A stretch of 64,000 bases of DNA from Blasia pusilla (taxonomy: Eukaryota > Marchantiophyta > Marchantiopsida > Blasiales). The notes below the pieces were generated by a model that was given only the letters and a program-made list of their open reading frames with translations, was not told where the DNA came from and made no database searches. The stretch is from positions 17,918,001 through 17,982,000 of the forward strand of contig CM114272.1 of the NCBI GenBank assembly GCA_050084515.1, given 5' to 3'. The translations under genes were made by a program, and so were the position numbers. How positions within the stretch are numbered: the first letter of the stretch is position 1; the number at the start of each line of letters is the position of its first letter. This document shows positions 27,102 through 39,582 of the stretch, in pieces.

Positions 27102-27470
27102 AAATCCTTGGTGAGCGTGAACTTGGGGTCGTAGAAGATCTGGGCATTTGGGGAGAACTCAAGGTAGCCGGAAGACCGTGACGCCCGAGAAGGAATGCAA
27201 GAGGCGAGGAGGAGATTTGAGAAAGCGAAGACTCGCAAATGGCGAACAAGGGCGAAGATCGAGGAAACCGCGAGTCAAAGCAAAAAAGCCGAGAGATGAA
27301 TCAATGACGGACCCAAAGCCAGAGGTGGAAATTGTGACACCCAAAGTGCCGAGTCCCAGACATGAGGATGTTCCAACCAAAAATCTTTCCGTGGGACCTT
27401 CGATTCCAAACTCAAACGATCCGGCCTTTTATATCCAAATATAGGATTGATGAAGGTGATGGCGGACTAG

Positions 27471-28442
27471 ATGGCCAAACAGAGCAAGGTGATAATAGAA
27501 TTCAAGTCAAATGGAGCCTCTAGTTCCAGCAAGAAGCTTTGTAAGACAAATTTGGCAACGCCATTCAGAGGAATGGGGCGTTCTCGGAAAGTGAGCGAGT
27601 TTCTAATGGAACTCAAACTTTATTTCAAAGCGCAAAAGGCACATGAACAAGACAAGGTGACTATAGCAGTCACGTTTCTGAAGGATCACGCTCTCCACTG
27701 GTGAACGGCTCACCATAAAGAACATCTAGGCCATGGGAAAATGTTGAGTTGGGAAGATTTCAAGGAGTTGATTGAGAATCGATTCACTCCGGAATATCAG
27801 GAGTATCGTGATGGCATGGAGGTTGTAAGGTTGCGCCAGAGCGGATCCCTTAGCGCTTATGTGCGAGAGTTTAGTGCACTCATGAGTGCACTTTCCACGG
27901 ATGAACATACGAAAAAGGTGATCTTCTTAAGTGAACTCAAACCGAACGCCGAAAAGGCCCTCTTTCGTATGCCTCACATCCTAGAGACGTGCGCAAATCT
28001 TCTAAGGCTAGCAAAGCGGATTGGGGACGATGAAGTCCAACACCAAAAACCCTTTGAGCCAAAAAGTTTTTCTAAGTTACCGTAAAACAAAGGGACATCC
28101 AAGAGGGTTTGGAATGGGGTTGAGCGCGACCACAGAGGGTCTCTTGCCCCAACAGCGAAACGAGTGGAACTCAACGCGAAGCCGAGAGGGCCGCCGTTCA
28201 CGAAGTCAACGAATGCCAAAGTGATTTGCTACAACTGTGGCAAACCCGGGCATATGGCTAAGGAATGTGTTAGGCCCAAGGTTAGTAAATCAAGTATGAT
28301 TGCGTTTGCTGCTAAGCACTTATCGGTAGGAGATCTAGATACATCTCTCCAAGTCACCAAGAAAACGCCCAATTTGGTTTACCTAGGATCCAAGATCGCT
28401 AATCGCGATTGCTTGTTGTGGGATGTGGAGTATTTGAATTGA
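27471..28442 (+). pseudogene. Gag of element E
   Basis: A start ATG at 27471 opens a capsid-type Gag (FLMELKLYFKAQKAHEQDKV, FKELIENRFTPEYQEYRDG, LRQSGSLSAYVREFSAL). It ends with one canonical CX2CX4HX4C zinc knuckle (CYNCGKPGHMAKEC, near 28229-28270). Stops at about 27702 and 28082 and frame changes disrupt it. Gag packages element RNA in cytoplasmic particles. Confidence 0.82.
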
Positions 28443-28458
28443 AGGAGAATTTCACATT

Positions 28459-31062
28459 TTGCGACATGGACGGAATCGACGGAGTCTTGGGGAACACGAT
28501 GCGTATGAGGTGGAACTAAGGCGAAGACCTTTGAGGTTGAGCATCTTGGTTAACGGCAAAGGGACGGAAGTCAGATTGGTTCATGAAGTTCCTAGAAAGA
28601 CGGAGTTGGTGAACGCCATCACGAGGACGAGTTTGGCCAAGTTAGAGGAAGGATTCCTTTACTTGATAAGACAAGTAGTAGATGATGCAAGCGCAAGACG
28701 TAGAGATCAAAACTCAGCTTCAAGGGGAATCCTTGAAACACTCAAGAGAGTTGTGAAAGAATTTGGAGATGTGTTGACTAAGGAGCTTCCGACTAAGTTG
28801 CCACCACATAGGGCGATTGATTATAAGATTGAGGTGATACCCGCATCTCAACCACCTTCAAAGGCACCATATAGGTTGAATCAAGAGTAACTTTCTGAGT
28901 TGAAGAAAGAGTTGGGTGAACTCCTAGAGAGGGGTTACATCCAAACTAGCAAGTCACCTTATGGGGCGCCCGTCCTCTTTGTGAAGAAGAAGGATGGGAA
29001 GTTGAGACTCTGTGTTGATTACCGGACGTTGAATAAAGAGACGGTAAGGAACAACTATCCTCTCCGAAGGATGGATGACCTCTTTGATCGATTGTCAGGT
29101 GCCAAGTATTTCAGTTGGATTGACTTGAAATCATGATATTATCAGATTCGGATTGCCAAAGCGGATGTAGAGAAGACTGTGTGTAGAACGAGATACGGTT
29201 CGTTCGAGGTTGTGGTAATGCCTTTCGGTCTTTGTAATGCGCCTTCGACGTTCACCAATTTGATGAACTCTATCTTTCATAAGGAGACGGATGAGTTCGT
29301 GATCATCTACATTGATGACATACTCATCTATTCAAAAACACTAGAGGAGCACGCTGGACATTTGAAGACGGTGTTTGAGAAACTCAGGGCGAACAAGCTG
29401 TATGCGAATGCAGATAATGTCAGGTCCTTTAGGATAGATCAGTGAGATCTCGTAGAGCGTCTTCAAGAGTAGTGGAGGATAGGCCTATGAGGTTGAGGAT
29501 GACGTGCTGAGGCCTCGGAAAACCTGAGAGAGCAGGTTTCCCCTTCGTTTTGGCTCATTTGGAGCCATATTGAGGAACTTACTATTTTAGGTAAGTACCA
29601 TTTTGAGTATATGATCATTTTTCTATTTTTGGTAAGTGTGCCTTGACCTCCTACATCATATCAAGAGCCAAGGAGGTGACTTGGGAGAATAGGTTACCAT
29701 GGAGAGAGCTTGGGAGAGGGGAGGGGTATATATCCCAAGGTGAGAGAGCTTGAGAGCTCATTCTCTCTTTGTTGAACCTCTTGGCATGAGGCGGCGGAGT
29801 TATGGTCCCTTGCCTTGTGAGTGTAACCCAAGCCTCTCATTAGGAGAGTGCGTTTGGTTTGACATGAGAGAGAGTGCACACTTTGAGAGCTATGGTGTGA
29901 GGTTGTGTAGAGAGAGATTAGATCTTACTTTACAATTTGAGATATTTTGGTACTTCTTGTCTCGTTGTTTGGATGCCATGAGTTAGCATGGGATCGTGCG
30001 TGTTTGTGTGTGTGTTCGGTGACAGCAATGTATTTTGTGTAGCGATGTGTATGCGCACGACAATAAGAGTGAGTTCGGTTTGACAAAGATCAAGTTCTTG
30101 GGGCATGTGGTTAGCGTAGATGGAGTGAGTCCACACATGGAGAAGGTAAGCGCAATTGCCGAATGGGAACCACCTTCCACTATGAAGGGGATGAGGAGGT
30201 TCATCACAGCGGTCCAGTATAACGGACATACGTGAAGAACTTTTCGGGAATAGTGAAACCTCTCACGGACTGGACCGCAAAGTTTGCCAACACTACATGG
30301 ACCGAGGAAGTGGATAAAGCGTTCAATCAAGTCAAAGAGATCCTCTCGCAGGAACCAATTCTGAAGCTGCCGGAGTTTGACCAACCATTCGAGGTGCACA
30401 CGGATGCTAGTGATTTTGCGATTGTAGGAATGTTGGTGCAAAAAGGAAGACCTGTAGCATACGAGAGCAAGAAGCTTAGCGACACCGAAAAGAGATGGCC
30501 CACTCATGAGAAAGAGTTGTTCATGGTGGTTCACTGCTTGAGGAAGTGGCGTCACTATCTGGGACTTCACAAGACTCGAGTATTTTCCGATAACATATCG
30601 CTCAAGTATTTTGAGACCCGGGATCGCGTAACATCCAAGCAACTTCGATGGCATGATACCTTGGCGTTGACAAATGTGGAGCTAATCCACAAGCCGGGGA
30701 AAGACAATGTCATTCCAGATGCGTTAAGTCACAGGGATGAGCATATAACATCGACGACACAAGTGTTGAGAGCAATGTTCCCTAATGAAACAGACCTCGA
30801 AAGAAGGATTCGTGAAGGATACATGAAGGATGCCCAAGCAAGGGAGTACCTTGGGAAGTTAAAGCGGGGCGAGAAGGTGGCCAATCTAAGTTTGAGACAC
30901 GGCTTGCTAAGGTTTAAGCAGAGTAGGATTTATGTAGGCCAAGGCAAGCTACGGACCAAGGTGTTTGTGGAATGTCATGATGGACCTTTGGCTGGACACA
31001 AAGGGGAGAAATTGTGTGAGAGGGGCACGAGGGCCATCACGGCGTCCTTTCAGGTATTTTGA
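28459..31062 (+). pseudogene. Pol of element E (RT, RNase H, start of integrase), interrupted
   Basis: RT blocks are clear: [39 protein letters not shown] and catalytic YIDDILIYSKT. The reading breaks at LYANAD where the solo element lies, and resumes exactly in frame at KSEFGLTKIKFLGHVV. After another frameshift near 30236 a frame of about 276 codons holds RNase H (HTDASDFAIVGML, EKELFMVVHCLRKWRHYL, FSDNISLKYF) and the first part of the integrase zinc domain. Stops occur after APYRLNQE and at IDLKS. The last 15 or so residues after HKGEK belong to foreign sequence. Confidence 0.85.
29418..30062 (+). mobile_element. Solo A-B repeat of the DNMT/PHD family, TSD ATAA
   Basis: It starts TGTCAGGTCC and ends GCACGACA, 645 bp, with the direct duplication ATAA on both sides (29414-29417 and 30063-30066). 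Removing it and one duplication restores an uninterrupted RT reading in element E. It consists of one A followed by one B, the product expected from recombination between the 5' A1 and the 3' A2 of a full element. Confidence 0.93.
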
Positions 31063-32541
31063 GAGGCGAGGTAGTGGATCTGAGAGTAGCTCTCGAGGGT
31101 TTATCCGGAGTGGTACGAGGTTTCGGGGGTCTCCACGTAAGAGATCACCTCGATCTCCTTCTATGTCATCTTCAGACGAGGGAGAGCGTGTAGAGGAGTG
31201 TGTTAGTGATCCACCGTTGTCGTATAATAAAATCATCCAGTGTGTAAAGTACTCCTTCCTCGTTAAGTATTAGATAGAGTTTTATTAGTATTAAGTAAAT
31301 TAGCTTAGGAAAAGGAAATTCCCATGTTTAAATCTCTTTATGATGCCTCTTTTATGCGGGCCCAACTTTAAGAAAAGAGGTAATAAATAAAAGATGACTT
31401 TATAAAAGTAAAGTAGTGAGGTTGGTGCTTTAATAAAAAGTAAAAGTAGGCTTGGTTGGTGGCTAGATTAGTTGGGGTAATTTGGAAAATATCAAGTGGG
31501 TAAAAGAGGATATTTTGGAAGAGATCAGAGGAAATTTACTTGTGTCAAAATGTGATTGGCTAAGCCTTGAGAGAAAGCCATGTGGCACAAGATAAGATTA
31601 ATTCTATTCCGTACTCTTGTGGATCACTTGTGAGTATATAAAGTGGAGAGACCTTTAAGGGTTCATCATCTTCCATTCTTCATCTTGAGTTTCTCGTGTC
31701 ACTCTTGAGTGTATGGCTTTGGGATTGCTTACTCTTCGAATGAGAGTGGATCACCCCTCTTGGGAGAGTAACTTGACCATGGTCTATTCTTCGAGAGGTT
31801 TCTAGAGTGTGGTGTGTGTGTGGATATGAGAGGTTTGTCATCTTAGAGGAGTTTAGTCATACTAAAATAGTGAATATTTTGGCTTGTTACTTTTCCAATG
31901 AGAATTGATTACCCCTCTTGGGAGAATAATTTCACCAAAACCCATTCTTGAGGAGAGTAGAGAATGTCTGTCAAGCATGGATAGGGGTGGAACACGAGTT
32001 ATGCCCGACTTTCCTTTCCTCAATCCATACCATATCAAGATACTCTTTGTAGATATCTAGGCACTGGTTCACTCGCTATTTAGTTTATCATTTTGGGGAG
32101 GCGTTCATGAACCACGTCATTTAATCTCCAACTTCGGTGATCCTTCCTATCGTCACATATGGAAGGATATGGGATTGTACTTTGTATGTCCTTATATAGC
32201 GATCCATCGACGTCAATAGGGCTGCTCAAGTAGGGTTTAACACTAGTTGTGCTATCTTCCTCGTATGCAAGCGTAAAGTAGTTTATAGGGATTTTATAGT
32301 TAGGAATTTTGTGGTCCGTTGTTATGAAGAAGTGATCGACTCGACACTTCCATTTGTGATACCTGTCGTGAGAGAATGAAGAGTATACATAATAATTTTG
32401 TTTTAAAAAAGGAGAACTTTTTAGAGAGTTGACCTTGCATCGACCACGTCTATCACAGTTAGAAGGCCTGCCCTTACTCGAAGAAAGGCTCTCGACACGA
32501 CACCGTACACATTGAGTGGTCCTACTTGTTGGGCGTATGAG
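31016..32541. other. Unassigned junction segment with LTR-like features
   Basis: The first 200 bp contain a short Arg/Ser-rich frame (GSPRKRSPRSPSMSSSDEGE) with no recognised domain. A TATA-like GTATATAAAG at 31634-31643 is followed by diverged duplicate blocks (about 31726-31810 and 31884-31960, both with CCCTCTTGGGAGA). It may be an LTR or leader of another element or of copy C. The borders could not be set. Confidence 0.4.
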
Positions 32542-34231
32542 ATGGACGACGGGGGTAGAGGACTGCGTAGGTTTTCGGATGTTGTAGGCACTATAGAGCT
32601 ACATGACTTCATTGCGGAGTTTAGGAGTTAGAGTGACTCACAGCGGGCTAGGAACTTTAGAGAGTTCAACCCCTTTACAACATGGAATGGTATGTTCCAG
32701 CCTTTAGAGGGGGCGCCCATGGACGATTACCATGAGTTCTCCCACAGATATGCCGAGGAGATTGAGGCATGACAGCTCTACTATGATCCACACTATGTGT
32801 CATGGACGGAGCCGTTCCTAGATGAGGAGGAGTCAGGAGAGGCTACTTCCTCTTCCATTAGTGATGTTTTAGGAGGGGTCACTCCCACTAGAGCAGTTGC
32901 CCCATCGAGTTCGTCCCAGGTTCAACCCCGTGGTTGAGTTCTTCGCTGAGTTGATGGCGAGCTACCAAGGGGTATGGATAGAGAAGTTTCGGAGCATCCA
33001 CGACTTCCAGAGGTGCCCGAGTTAGAGTTTGCATGAGGCTTATACTTGCTTGTGCCGGTTGATCAACGTCACTCAGGGGATGACAAAGGCTTAGGCTATC
33101 CAGTCATGGTACGCGATGCTCGACCGGACCCTGCGGACACGGATGCGGGAGGGGGTGCTTCTTATGAACACCTCCCCTACGTTGAGAGATGTTTTTAGGA
33201 CCGCTGAGAACATTGAGCGCAACATGGCGGAGGAGAGCGTAGCCACCATAGGTTCTGGGCGAGAGGAGTCACGATTGTCTACACCACATGTGCAGCAAGG
33301 TGGACTCTAAGATAGGTCGACTATGGCACCACGAGCTCAAGGAGGATATCGGGAGGCCATGCCACAGAGACGTGCGCCTTCATATGCGGCTCAGAAGCAA
33401 TCGCCTACGATTACTTGTTTGTCATGTGGTGGAGCCCATCATCAGCACGATTGCACTCGTCAGGATCATCGACTTGTGCCTCAGCCTGGCGGAGGATATA
33501 GTGCTGCACCAAGAGGTTATCAATGTGACTATTGTCAGAGGTATGGTCACACACGTGCCAGGTGTTTCAGTTTACACCTTGAGTTACGTCCAGACCGAGG
33601 GCCAGAGAGGGCACCAGAGCGAGTAGCCGGTCCAGATGGGCCTAGAGATTGTGCACCATGTGGTCCCGTTGGGGGACGAGGAGCTGGAGTTGTCCGACAA
33701 GATGGTGGAGTTTCCCATGGAGGAGGTAGAGTCCCACCACCTAGACGCATCGAGGGAGACGACAGGTGTGAGGCAGGGATGGTTGCTCAGATACAGAAAC
33801 TACAAGAGCAGATTGCCGCTATGGCATTGAGGTTACCCGATGCTGGATTTATGGCATCGACATCATATGGAGCAACCAGAGTTATGGAGGATCCTGGTTG
33901 GATGTGCGGGGTTGCCCAGATGGAGGCTACCGCAATTGTGACGCGTGGAGCAGCCGCAGAGTTGGATCCACAACAAGGAGAAGCCAGGAATTATACCACG
34001 CTTCCTCAATCTTTCACGTTGTCCAAGGCTATGAGGACCTCATTGATGGGTCCTGATCAGAGTTCCTTGAGAGTTGGTGATGTTGTTGGTATGCAAGCAC
34101 GGAGGGCGGCGGGAGAAGAAAGTGCGATTACTCCTATTATTGATGCTCAGGAGAGGTATATGTCGAGCATATTTTTGGGGGGGCCACTGTTGTGTATCGC
34201 GCTCCTTTATTTTCTGCTTCCGATGTTATGA
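32542..34231 (+). pseudogene. Gag of copy C with two zinc knuckles
   Basis: A start ATG at 32542 opens a Gag-like reading (ELHDFIAEFRS, then stops near 32628 and 32770). The capsid-like part covers about 32900-33240. The last long frame (33323-34231) carries two Cys/His boxes: the shorter CLSCGGAHHQHDC and the canonical CDYCQRYGHTRARC. It is rich in Arg/Gly/Pro after that. It ends in the left arm of a 34-bp inverted repeat, so the junction with protease is disrupted. Zinc knuckles bind element RNA for packaging. Confidence 0.75.
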
Positions 34232-34282
34232 CGTTCGGGATTATGTCCAACGTCATAACATCGGAAGCAGAAAATAAAGGAG
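34202..34282. repeat. Inverted repeat, 34-bp arms, 13-bp spacer (copy C)
   Basis: Arms 34202-34235 and 34249-34282 are perfect reverse complements (CTCCTTTATTTTCTGCTTCC... and its complement). It sits at the gag/protease junction, the same element position as the 30-bp palindrome of copy B but with unrelated sequence. Confidence 0.95.
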
Positions 34283-34509
34283 TTGGCCGCTATGTTATGT
34301 GAGTGTGGAGTTGTATTTTGTGCATCACGTTCAGAGGTGATTGCAGAGGAGGTGATGGACCTGCCCTTGGAGCTAATGCTCGAGCTGTCCACGTCAGAGT
34401 CATGGTAGGCTGCGGCTGCTAGGATGGCAGAGATGCTCGCTAGACCCACAATAGAGCGTGCCATGGCTTCTCTTGGTGTTGTTTTGCTGGATAAGTGGGG
34501 AGAGGTCTT

Positions 34510-36338
34510 CTAGTTGGTGAGTCTATGAGGTAGAGCTTTTAGTCCGCAATGTGTCTTGTTGGATTCAGGAGCGCAACCCTTGATGTTGGGGAAAGCGTAA
34601 TTCAAAGGATTGGGCTTGACGAGAGCCGATGTGGAGCATTGTCCATTTTGGATACAGACATCCTTGGGTGGAGCCAGTACCACATAGTATATCACCCAAG
34701 ATAAAGTCGTGGTGAGGATTCACACAGGACATCCTACAGATGAGTCTATGGTGGGAGCCAAGGCGATAGTGACTGATGCAGAGTCTTACGACGTCTTGGT
34801 TGGTGGAGCAGTGTTATACCCGATGGGGTTTTCCCTGGATTACTGGGAGGAGTCAACGTCCTACAGACCATGATGGCAGTCAGGTAATGGACGCCTTAGC
34901 TCATTACCCGTTTGATTCACAAGTGCAGTGATCGAGCGATGGCCAGGAGAGATGGTGACCTTAGTAGTATTTAACAGTGCCATCACTTGGCCTAGTGATT
35001 TGATTGAGGGACATGTCTATGCAGAGGATACTCCCGTTCTTGACATTTCTATGGAGAGGAGTCTCATGGTAGCCGCATCAATCCGTGGAGGAGAGGTGTC
35101 GCTTTGGGGCTCGACTAAGGAGCTTCGACACTTAGCCATTGAGCATGAGCAGACCGCGTGGAGCGAGACGTTTGTACTAGAGTGTGACGGGTTAGAGGAA
35201 CCCTAGGTATGCAGGAGTGCTGCTATGATCCCTTTGGACACCACCCCGATTGTGTGGTGCATCCCAGAGAAGGATATTCGGGTGTTGGATCTCTTTGGAG
35301 GGATCAACACTGGGTTAGCTGCTGTTTTGCAGGCTGGAGTGCGCGTGCAATAGTATCTGTATGTGGAGATTGATGATGTTGCAAGGCGCGCTTCACGTCA
35401 CCATGTGGCGTAGTTACGCCGCCGTTTTCCCGACTTGTTGTCTGCGTCCGCCATTCAAAGTTACTAGAGTTCTCCACCGAGGGACATTTCATTATTGGGG
35501 GCGTAGGACTTGAAGCAAGTAGGGACCATAAACTTGGTCATTGTTGGTTGGCCAGGTCAGGGCCAATCGAGTGATGGTGGGACAGTGGATTAGGTGACTC
35601 TCGATCCAGGTTGTTTTGGGAGATGATGCAGATCATGCAACACTTACAAGAGTATCAGTCTTGTCCTCCAGCATACATTCTGGAGAATGTACCCATTTTG
35701 GGCGATTCAAGATCTTCTGTGGTGACAAGTGCACATCAAGTGTGCGCAGGGATTGGCCAGAAAATTTTGTTGGATGGGGCGAGTGTGGGTTCATGAGCAC
35801 ATCGCCCGCGTCTTTGGTGGACCAACTTGGTACCACACAAGATGTTGAAGAGGGCATATGCGAGAGTGGAGCGCCCCTCCAATTTGTTGATGGATTCTAT
35901 ATTGGATCTGGGCCGTCGATCACAAGCAGTGAGGCTAGATGATCGACCGCCAAGATTGGCATGCCATGGGTAGCCTTTCCCACATTGGTGAGTTTTCCCG
36001 CTTTGTATGCATTCAAGGAGGCCGGACCTGGCTTGGTTTGGAATGACCAAGTATAGAGGTTGGTGGAGCCCAACGCCGATGAGCGAGAGCGAGCGATGGG
36101 ATTCTCCACAAGAGTGACGGTAGTACCGTCACTATCAAAGGCATCACGACGTCATGTCTTGGGTCAGGCAATGGACTTAAACTTCTTGACATGGATTTTT
36201 AGCTTAGGAGTAGGTGAGCAACGTCGTTTGAGGATGCGACAGATTACAGGAGTTGCGTTGGTGAGCCCCATGCCTATCGAGATGGTTGAGGCAGTGGCTG
36301 GGGGGCGAGACCCGAGGAGATCGACATACCAAGGATGA
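34510..36338 (+). pseudogene. Protease and DNMT3-like methyltransferase of copy C
   Basis: The protease active site LLDSGAQPLMLG is intact at about 34558-34595, but stops follow. The methyltransferase starts with RVLDLFGGINTGLAAVLQAG, so motif I is complete here. The motif IV region reads VGWPGQGQSS: the catalytic Cys codon is GGT (35555-35557), so the enzyme would be inactive even without the stops. Motif VI ILENVP, the IX-like ERERAMGFS and X-like RRHVLGQAMDLN follow. A stop cluster lies near 35352-35512. The linker between protease and methyltransferase is conserved with copy B. Confidence 0.85.
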
Positions 36339-36519
36339 TCAGAAGAGACACCCTTGGACTTCTTGGGATGTTTTGCACGTACGCCAAGAGATGGTAGTCA
36401 CAGCATCAAGCATAGTTTCGGGTACTGCATATGGAGATCCGATTTTGCAGTTGGCTGTAGGGGAGCAGTCGAGATTTTTTGTCCGAGATGGGATTGCACC
36501 ATAGCAACCACTGACACCC

Positions 36520-37990
36520 ATGCTCGAGAGTCCTACCGTAGTCATGATGGAGACTAGGGAGCCAGATATGGGCCCTAAGTTGACAGGAGGAGAGCAGCGT
36601 CGGATACACCAATTCCTTAGGAATTATAAGAGTTTTTTTGCATTTAGTATGTATGATTTGGGTACGTTGAAGGGTCTAGAGATCCGCATTGAGTTGTCGA
36701 GTGACACGCCGATCTTCCGACGACCCTACAAGTACGGTGACAAGGAGAGGGCTCTGATTCAGAGTAGGAGCCAGGACTTGGTTAGAGCAAGACTAGTGGA
36801 GATGTTGCATGGAGAGTATGCATCTGCCAATGTCATGCTTGCCAAGAAGGATGTGCATAGCAACTGGACGGATAGGCTGATGTGTGGAGATTACCGACCT
36901 ATCAATTGGCATATGAAGTCCGATAGGTATGTCATGCCCATTCTTGAGGAGATCTTTAATGCTATTGCGCATGCAAAGAGATTCAGTTTGTTAGATCTTC
37001 GATCCGGATACCATCAGTTGCCTATCAGATTGGAGGACATACAGAAGACATCATTTTGGGGTATCGATCCTCACGGGAAGGATTTCTTGTACTAGTGGCG
37101 GTTCTTACCATTTGGGTTAAAGAACGCCTCGACTGAGTTCAGAGGGTGATGGATAGGATCTAAGCAGGTCTGGATTTTGCTAGGTATTATATTGATGGCA
37201 TCATAGTCTTTAGCGCCACGGTGGAGGAGCATGCGCGACATCTAGAGGAGGTGTTTCGACGATTGCAATTACATGGGCTAAAGCTACATCCAGGCAAGTG
37301 CAAGTTCTTCTATGACCAGATTGAGTACTTGGGTCATACGATATACCCAGGTGGGCTTGGTGTGCAGCAGACAAAGGTAGAGGCTATTTCACGCATTCCA
37401 CGCCCTACAAATGTGAGTCGAGTTCGTGCATTCATAGGATTGATGAACTTCTATCGACAGTACGTCAAAGGTTTCAGCTCGATTGCGAAGCCGCTGACCT
37501 TGTTGACCAAGGTGGATCAGGAATGGCACTAGGGGGATTGAGGTCCGCACCCATATTGAGGAGACCGATTAGGGGGCGTCCTTTCTAGTTGCATACCGAT
37601 TGGAGCATGTTTGGGCTTGGAGCCGTGCTCACCCAACATGACAATGATGGTAGAGAGTTCGTGGTGGCTTACGCTGTCGCTCAAAAAACGCTACAGAGGT
37701 GAAGTATAGCTTGTATGAGGGTGAGTGCTTGGCTGCAGTATGGGCTATCGCACATTTTAGATGTTATCTATTCAGTAATCCCTTTACCATCATTACTGGT
37801 CATCAACCACTTAAGTGGTTGATGGAGTCCGACAAGCTTACAGGGAAGCTTGCGAGGTGGGCTCTTTTGTTGTAGGAGTATGACTTCCATGTGGTGCATA
37901 GATGTGGGATGCTGAACCAGGTTTCAGATGGTTTGAGTCATAACCCATTCCCTAGTCAGCGAGATGCGATTGGATCTCATTGGCATGGTA
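36520..37990 (+). pseudogene. Reverse transcriptase and RNase H of copy C
   Basis: One frame (36520-37095) runs from the methyltransferase/RT linker into RT: LGTLKGLEIRIELSSDTPIF, MCGDYRPIN, LLDLRSGYHQLPI. The catalytic box is YIDG (about 37188-37199) instead of YIDD, which removes an essential Asp. The thumb EYLGHTIYPGGLG and FIGLMNFYRQYVKGF are present. RNase H keeps YEGECLAAVW but is broken by frameshifts and stops, two of them identical in position to those in copy B. Confidence 0.87.
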
Positions 37991-39582
37991 AGAGTGATGA
38001 GGAGTTGATGCCAGGATGGCATGCATTAGCCTATTTAGGCTTGTTGGCTATAGAGAGCCATATTGCTCAGACTTCGATGGCAAGGTCTGATGGAGAGTCC
38101 TTAGATCGAGAGGCCGATGAGGAGACGACAGGTGGCCGAGATATTCATGACGATGGAGTGGTCTTGGAGTACCTGCGTACTGGCAGCGTCGCGAGCACAG
38201 TGGATGCTAGAGAGCGAGATCGGATCCTACAACGAGCCAGACAGTTGAGGTGGGAGGGAACACATGTGTTGCGAGTGTGGGAGGATGGTAGAGTGTGTGT
38301 AGTGCCTCATCCTTTGCAGAGAGCACGTTTGGTGCGTCATGCCTACGAGGAGTTGAGTCATTTTGGAGTGAAGCGGACGTAAAGCTTGCTCTTGATTCAG
38401 TATTGGTGGCGAGGCATACAGACTGACGTTCAACAATTTATTGCCAGATGCATAGTATGTGATCGAGTCCGAGCATCGTTCAATGCTCGGACACCATAGT
38501 TGCATCCACTTCCGATCATGGGTTTAGGTTATAGATGGAGTTTGGATTTTGCAAGACCTTTGCCTTTGACGAAGCGCCATAGTCGTTATGTGTTGGTGAT
38601 GGTCGAGCACTTCTCGAAGTGGATAGAGTTGGTTGCATTGCCTGACAAAGCGAGTGAAGGAGTAGCGTATGCCTTCCTAGATGGAGTGTTGAGTCATTAC
38701 GGTGCACCAGCTGAGGTGTTGACAGACAAGGGTATAGAGTTCTGTGGGGAGTTTCAGGCCTTGTGTGATCAAGCACACATCGACCACCCCACTACTTTGC
38801 GAGATCAATTTGAGGCGGATGGACTAGCCGAGCGGATTGTGTAGACGTTGAAGAGAGGACTACGCAAGTATGGCTTGCAGAGAGATCACTTAGGAGATTG
38901 GGACCTCTAGTTGCCGTGGTTGGCAATGGGATACAAATTCAGCAAGCAGGCAACCTTACCGTCTTTCTCACCGTACTTGCTTTTATATGGTCGAGAGCCA
39001 GATTTATCTACGGCCATTCGTCGAGATATTGGTGAGGTGTTGAATTTTGATGAGCCTGATATATGGATGCGAGCATGTTCTCAGAGGGTTGAATTGTTTC
39101 GGAGAGTGATGCCCATGGTGATTGAGAACTTGGCGATTGCGCAGCATCGGGATATGTTAAGGTATGCGACTATTGGAGGGGGTGGTTATCAACCTACTAT
39201 CCGGAGGTTTCACCAGGGAGACTATGTCTACTTGCAGCAGACGGTACCCATGATATTGGATGTGACTGCATGGCGCACCATCTTGAGAGTGCATGAGGTT
39301 TTTCCATCAGGTGTTCTCTTATTGGAGGGACGCGATGGTATGGTTTGGAAGGACCATATGCGTAACTGTGCGCCATGTCACCTTCCAAACATTAATGATA
39401 CGATTGATCCGAGCTTAGCAATATTTTCTGCATGCTTGCGATGTATGTTGTGTGGTTATGTCTGTGGTGCAACCAATATGCTAGTCTGTGATGGATATTT
39501 GAGAGGATGGCATATGGGATGCTTGACGTCACCTCTCACTAGGGCTCCTCAGGGACGATGGATGTGTCCCAGATGTACATAG
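37990..39582 (+). pseudogene. DDE integrase with degenerate PHD finger (copy C)
   Basis: The H2C2 region (HAYEELSHFGVKRT ... CIVCDR) is followed by the DDE core WSLDFA, LTDKGIEF and EADGLAERI, with all three acidic residues present. A stop occurs at IV-stop-T (about 38843), and another at WDL-stop-LPWL (about 38910) that is shared in position with copy B. The C-terminal frame (38911-39582) has GDYVYLQQ, NCAPCHLPN and a PHD finger at 39442-39576. There the fourth Cys is Tyr (CDGY), so one zinc site is lost. Confidence 0.87.

Larger units (their letters stand above)
26058..31015 (+). mobile_element. Element E: conventional Ty3/gypsy element, 3' end missing
   Basis: The 5' LTR (26058-27087), an initiator-Met type primer site, gag with one zinc knuckle and a pol reading protease remnant, RT and RNase H are present. 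The reading stops in the integrase N-terminal zinc region (CHDGPLAGHKGEK) at about 31015, where similarity to the family ends. No 3' LTR is adjacent. A solo A-B element (29418-30062) interrupts RT. It lacks any methyltransferase or PHD domain. Confidence 0.85.

Noticed and set aside
31620-32360. 5' LTR of copy C
   Set aside because: It has no similarity to the A or B repeats at the 3' end of copy C. The A repeat at 17792 is a better candidate for the 5' end.
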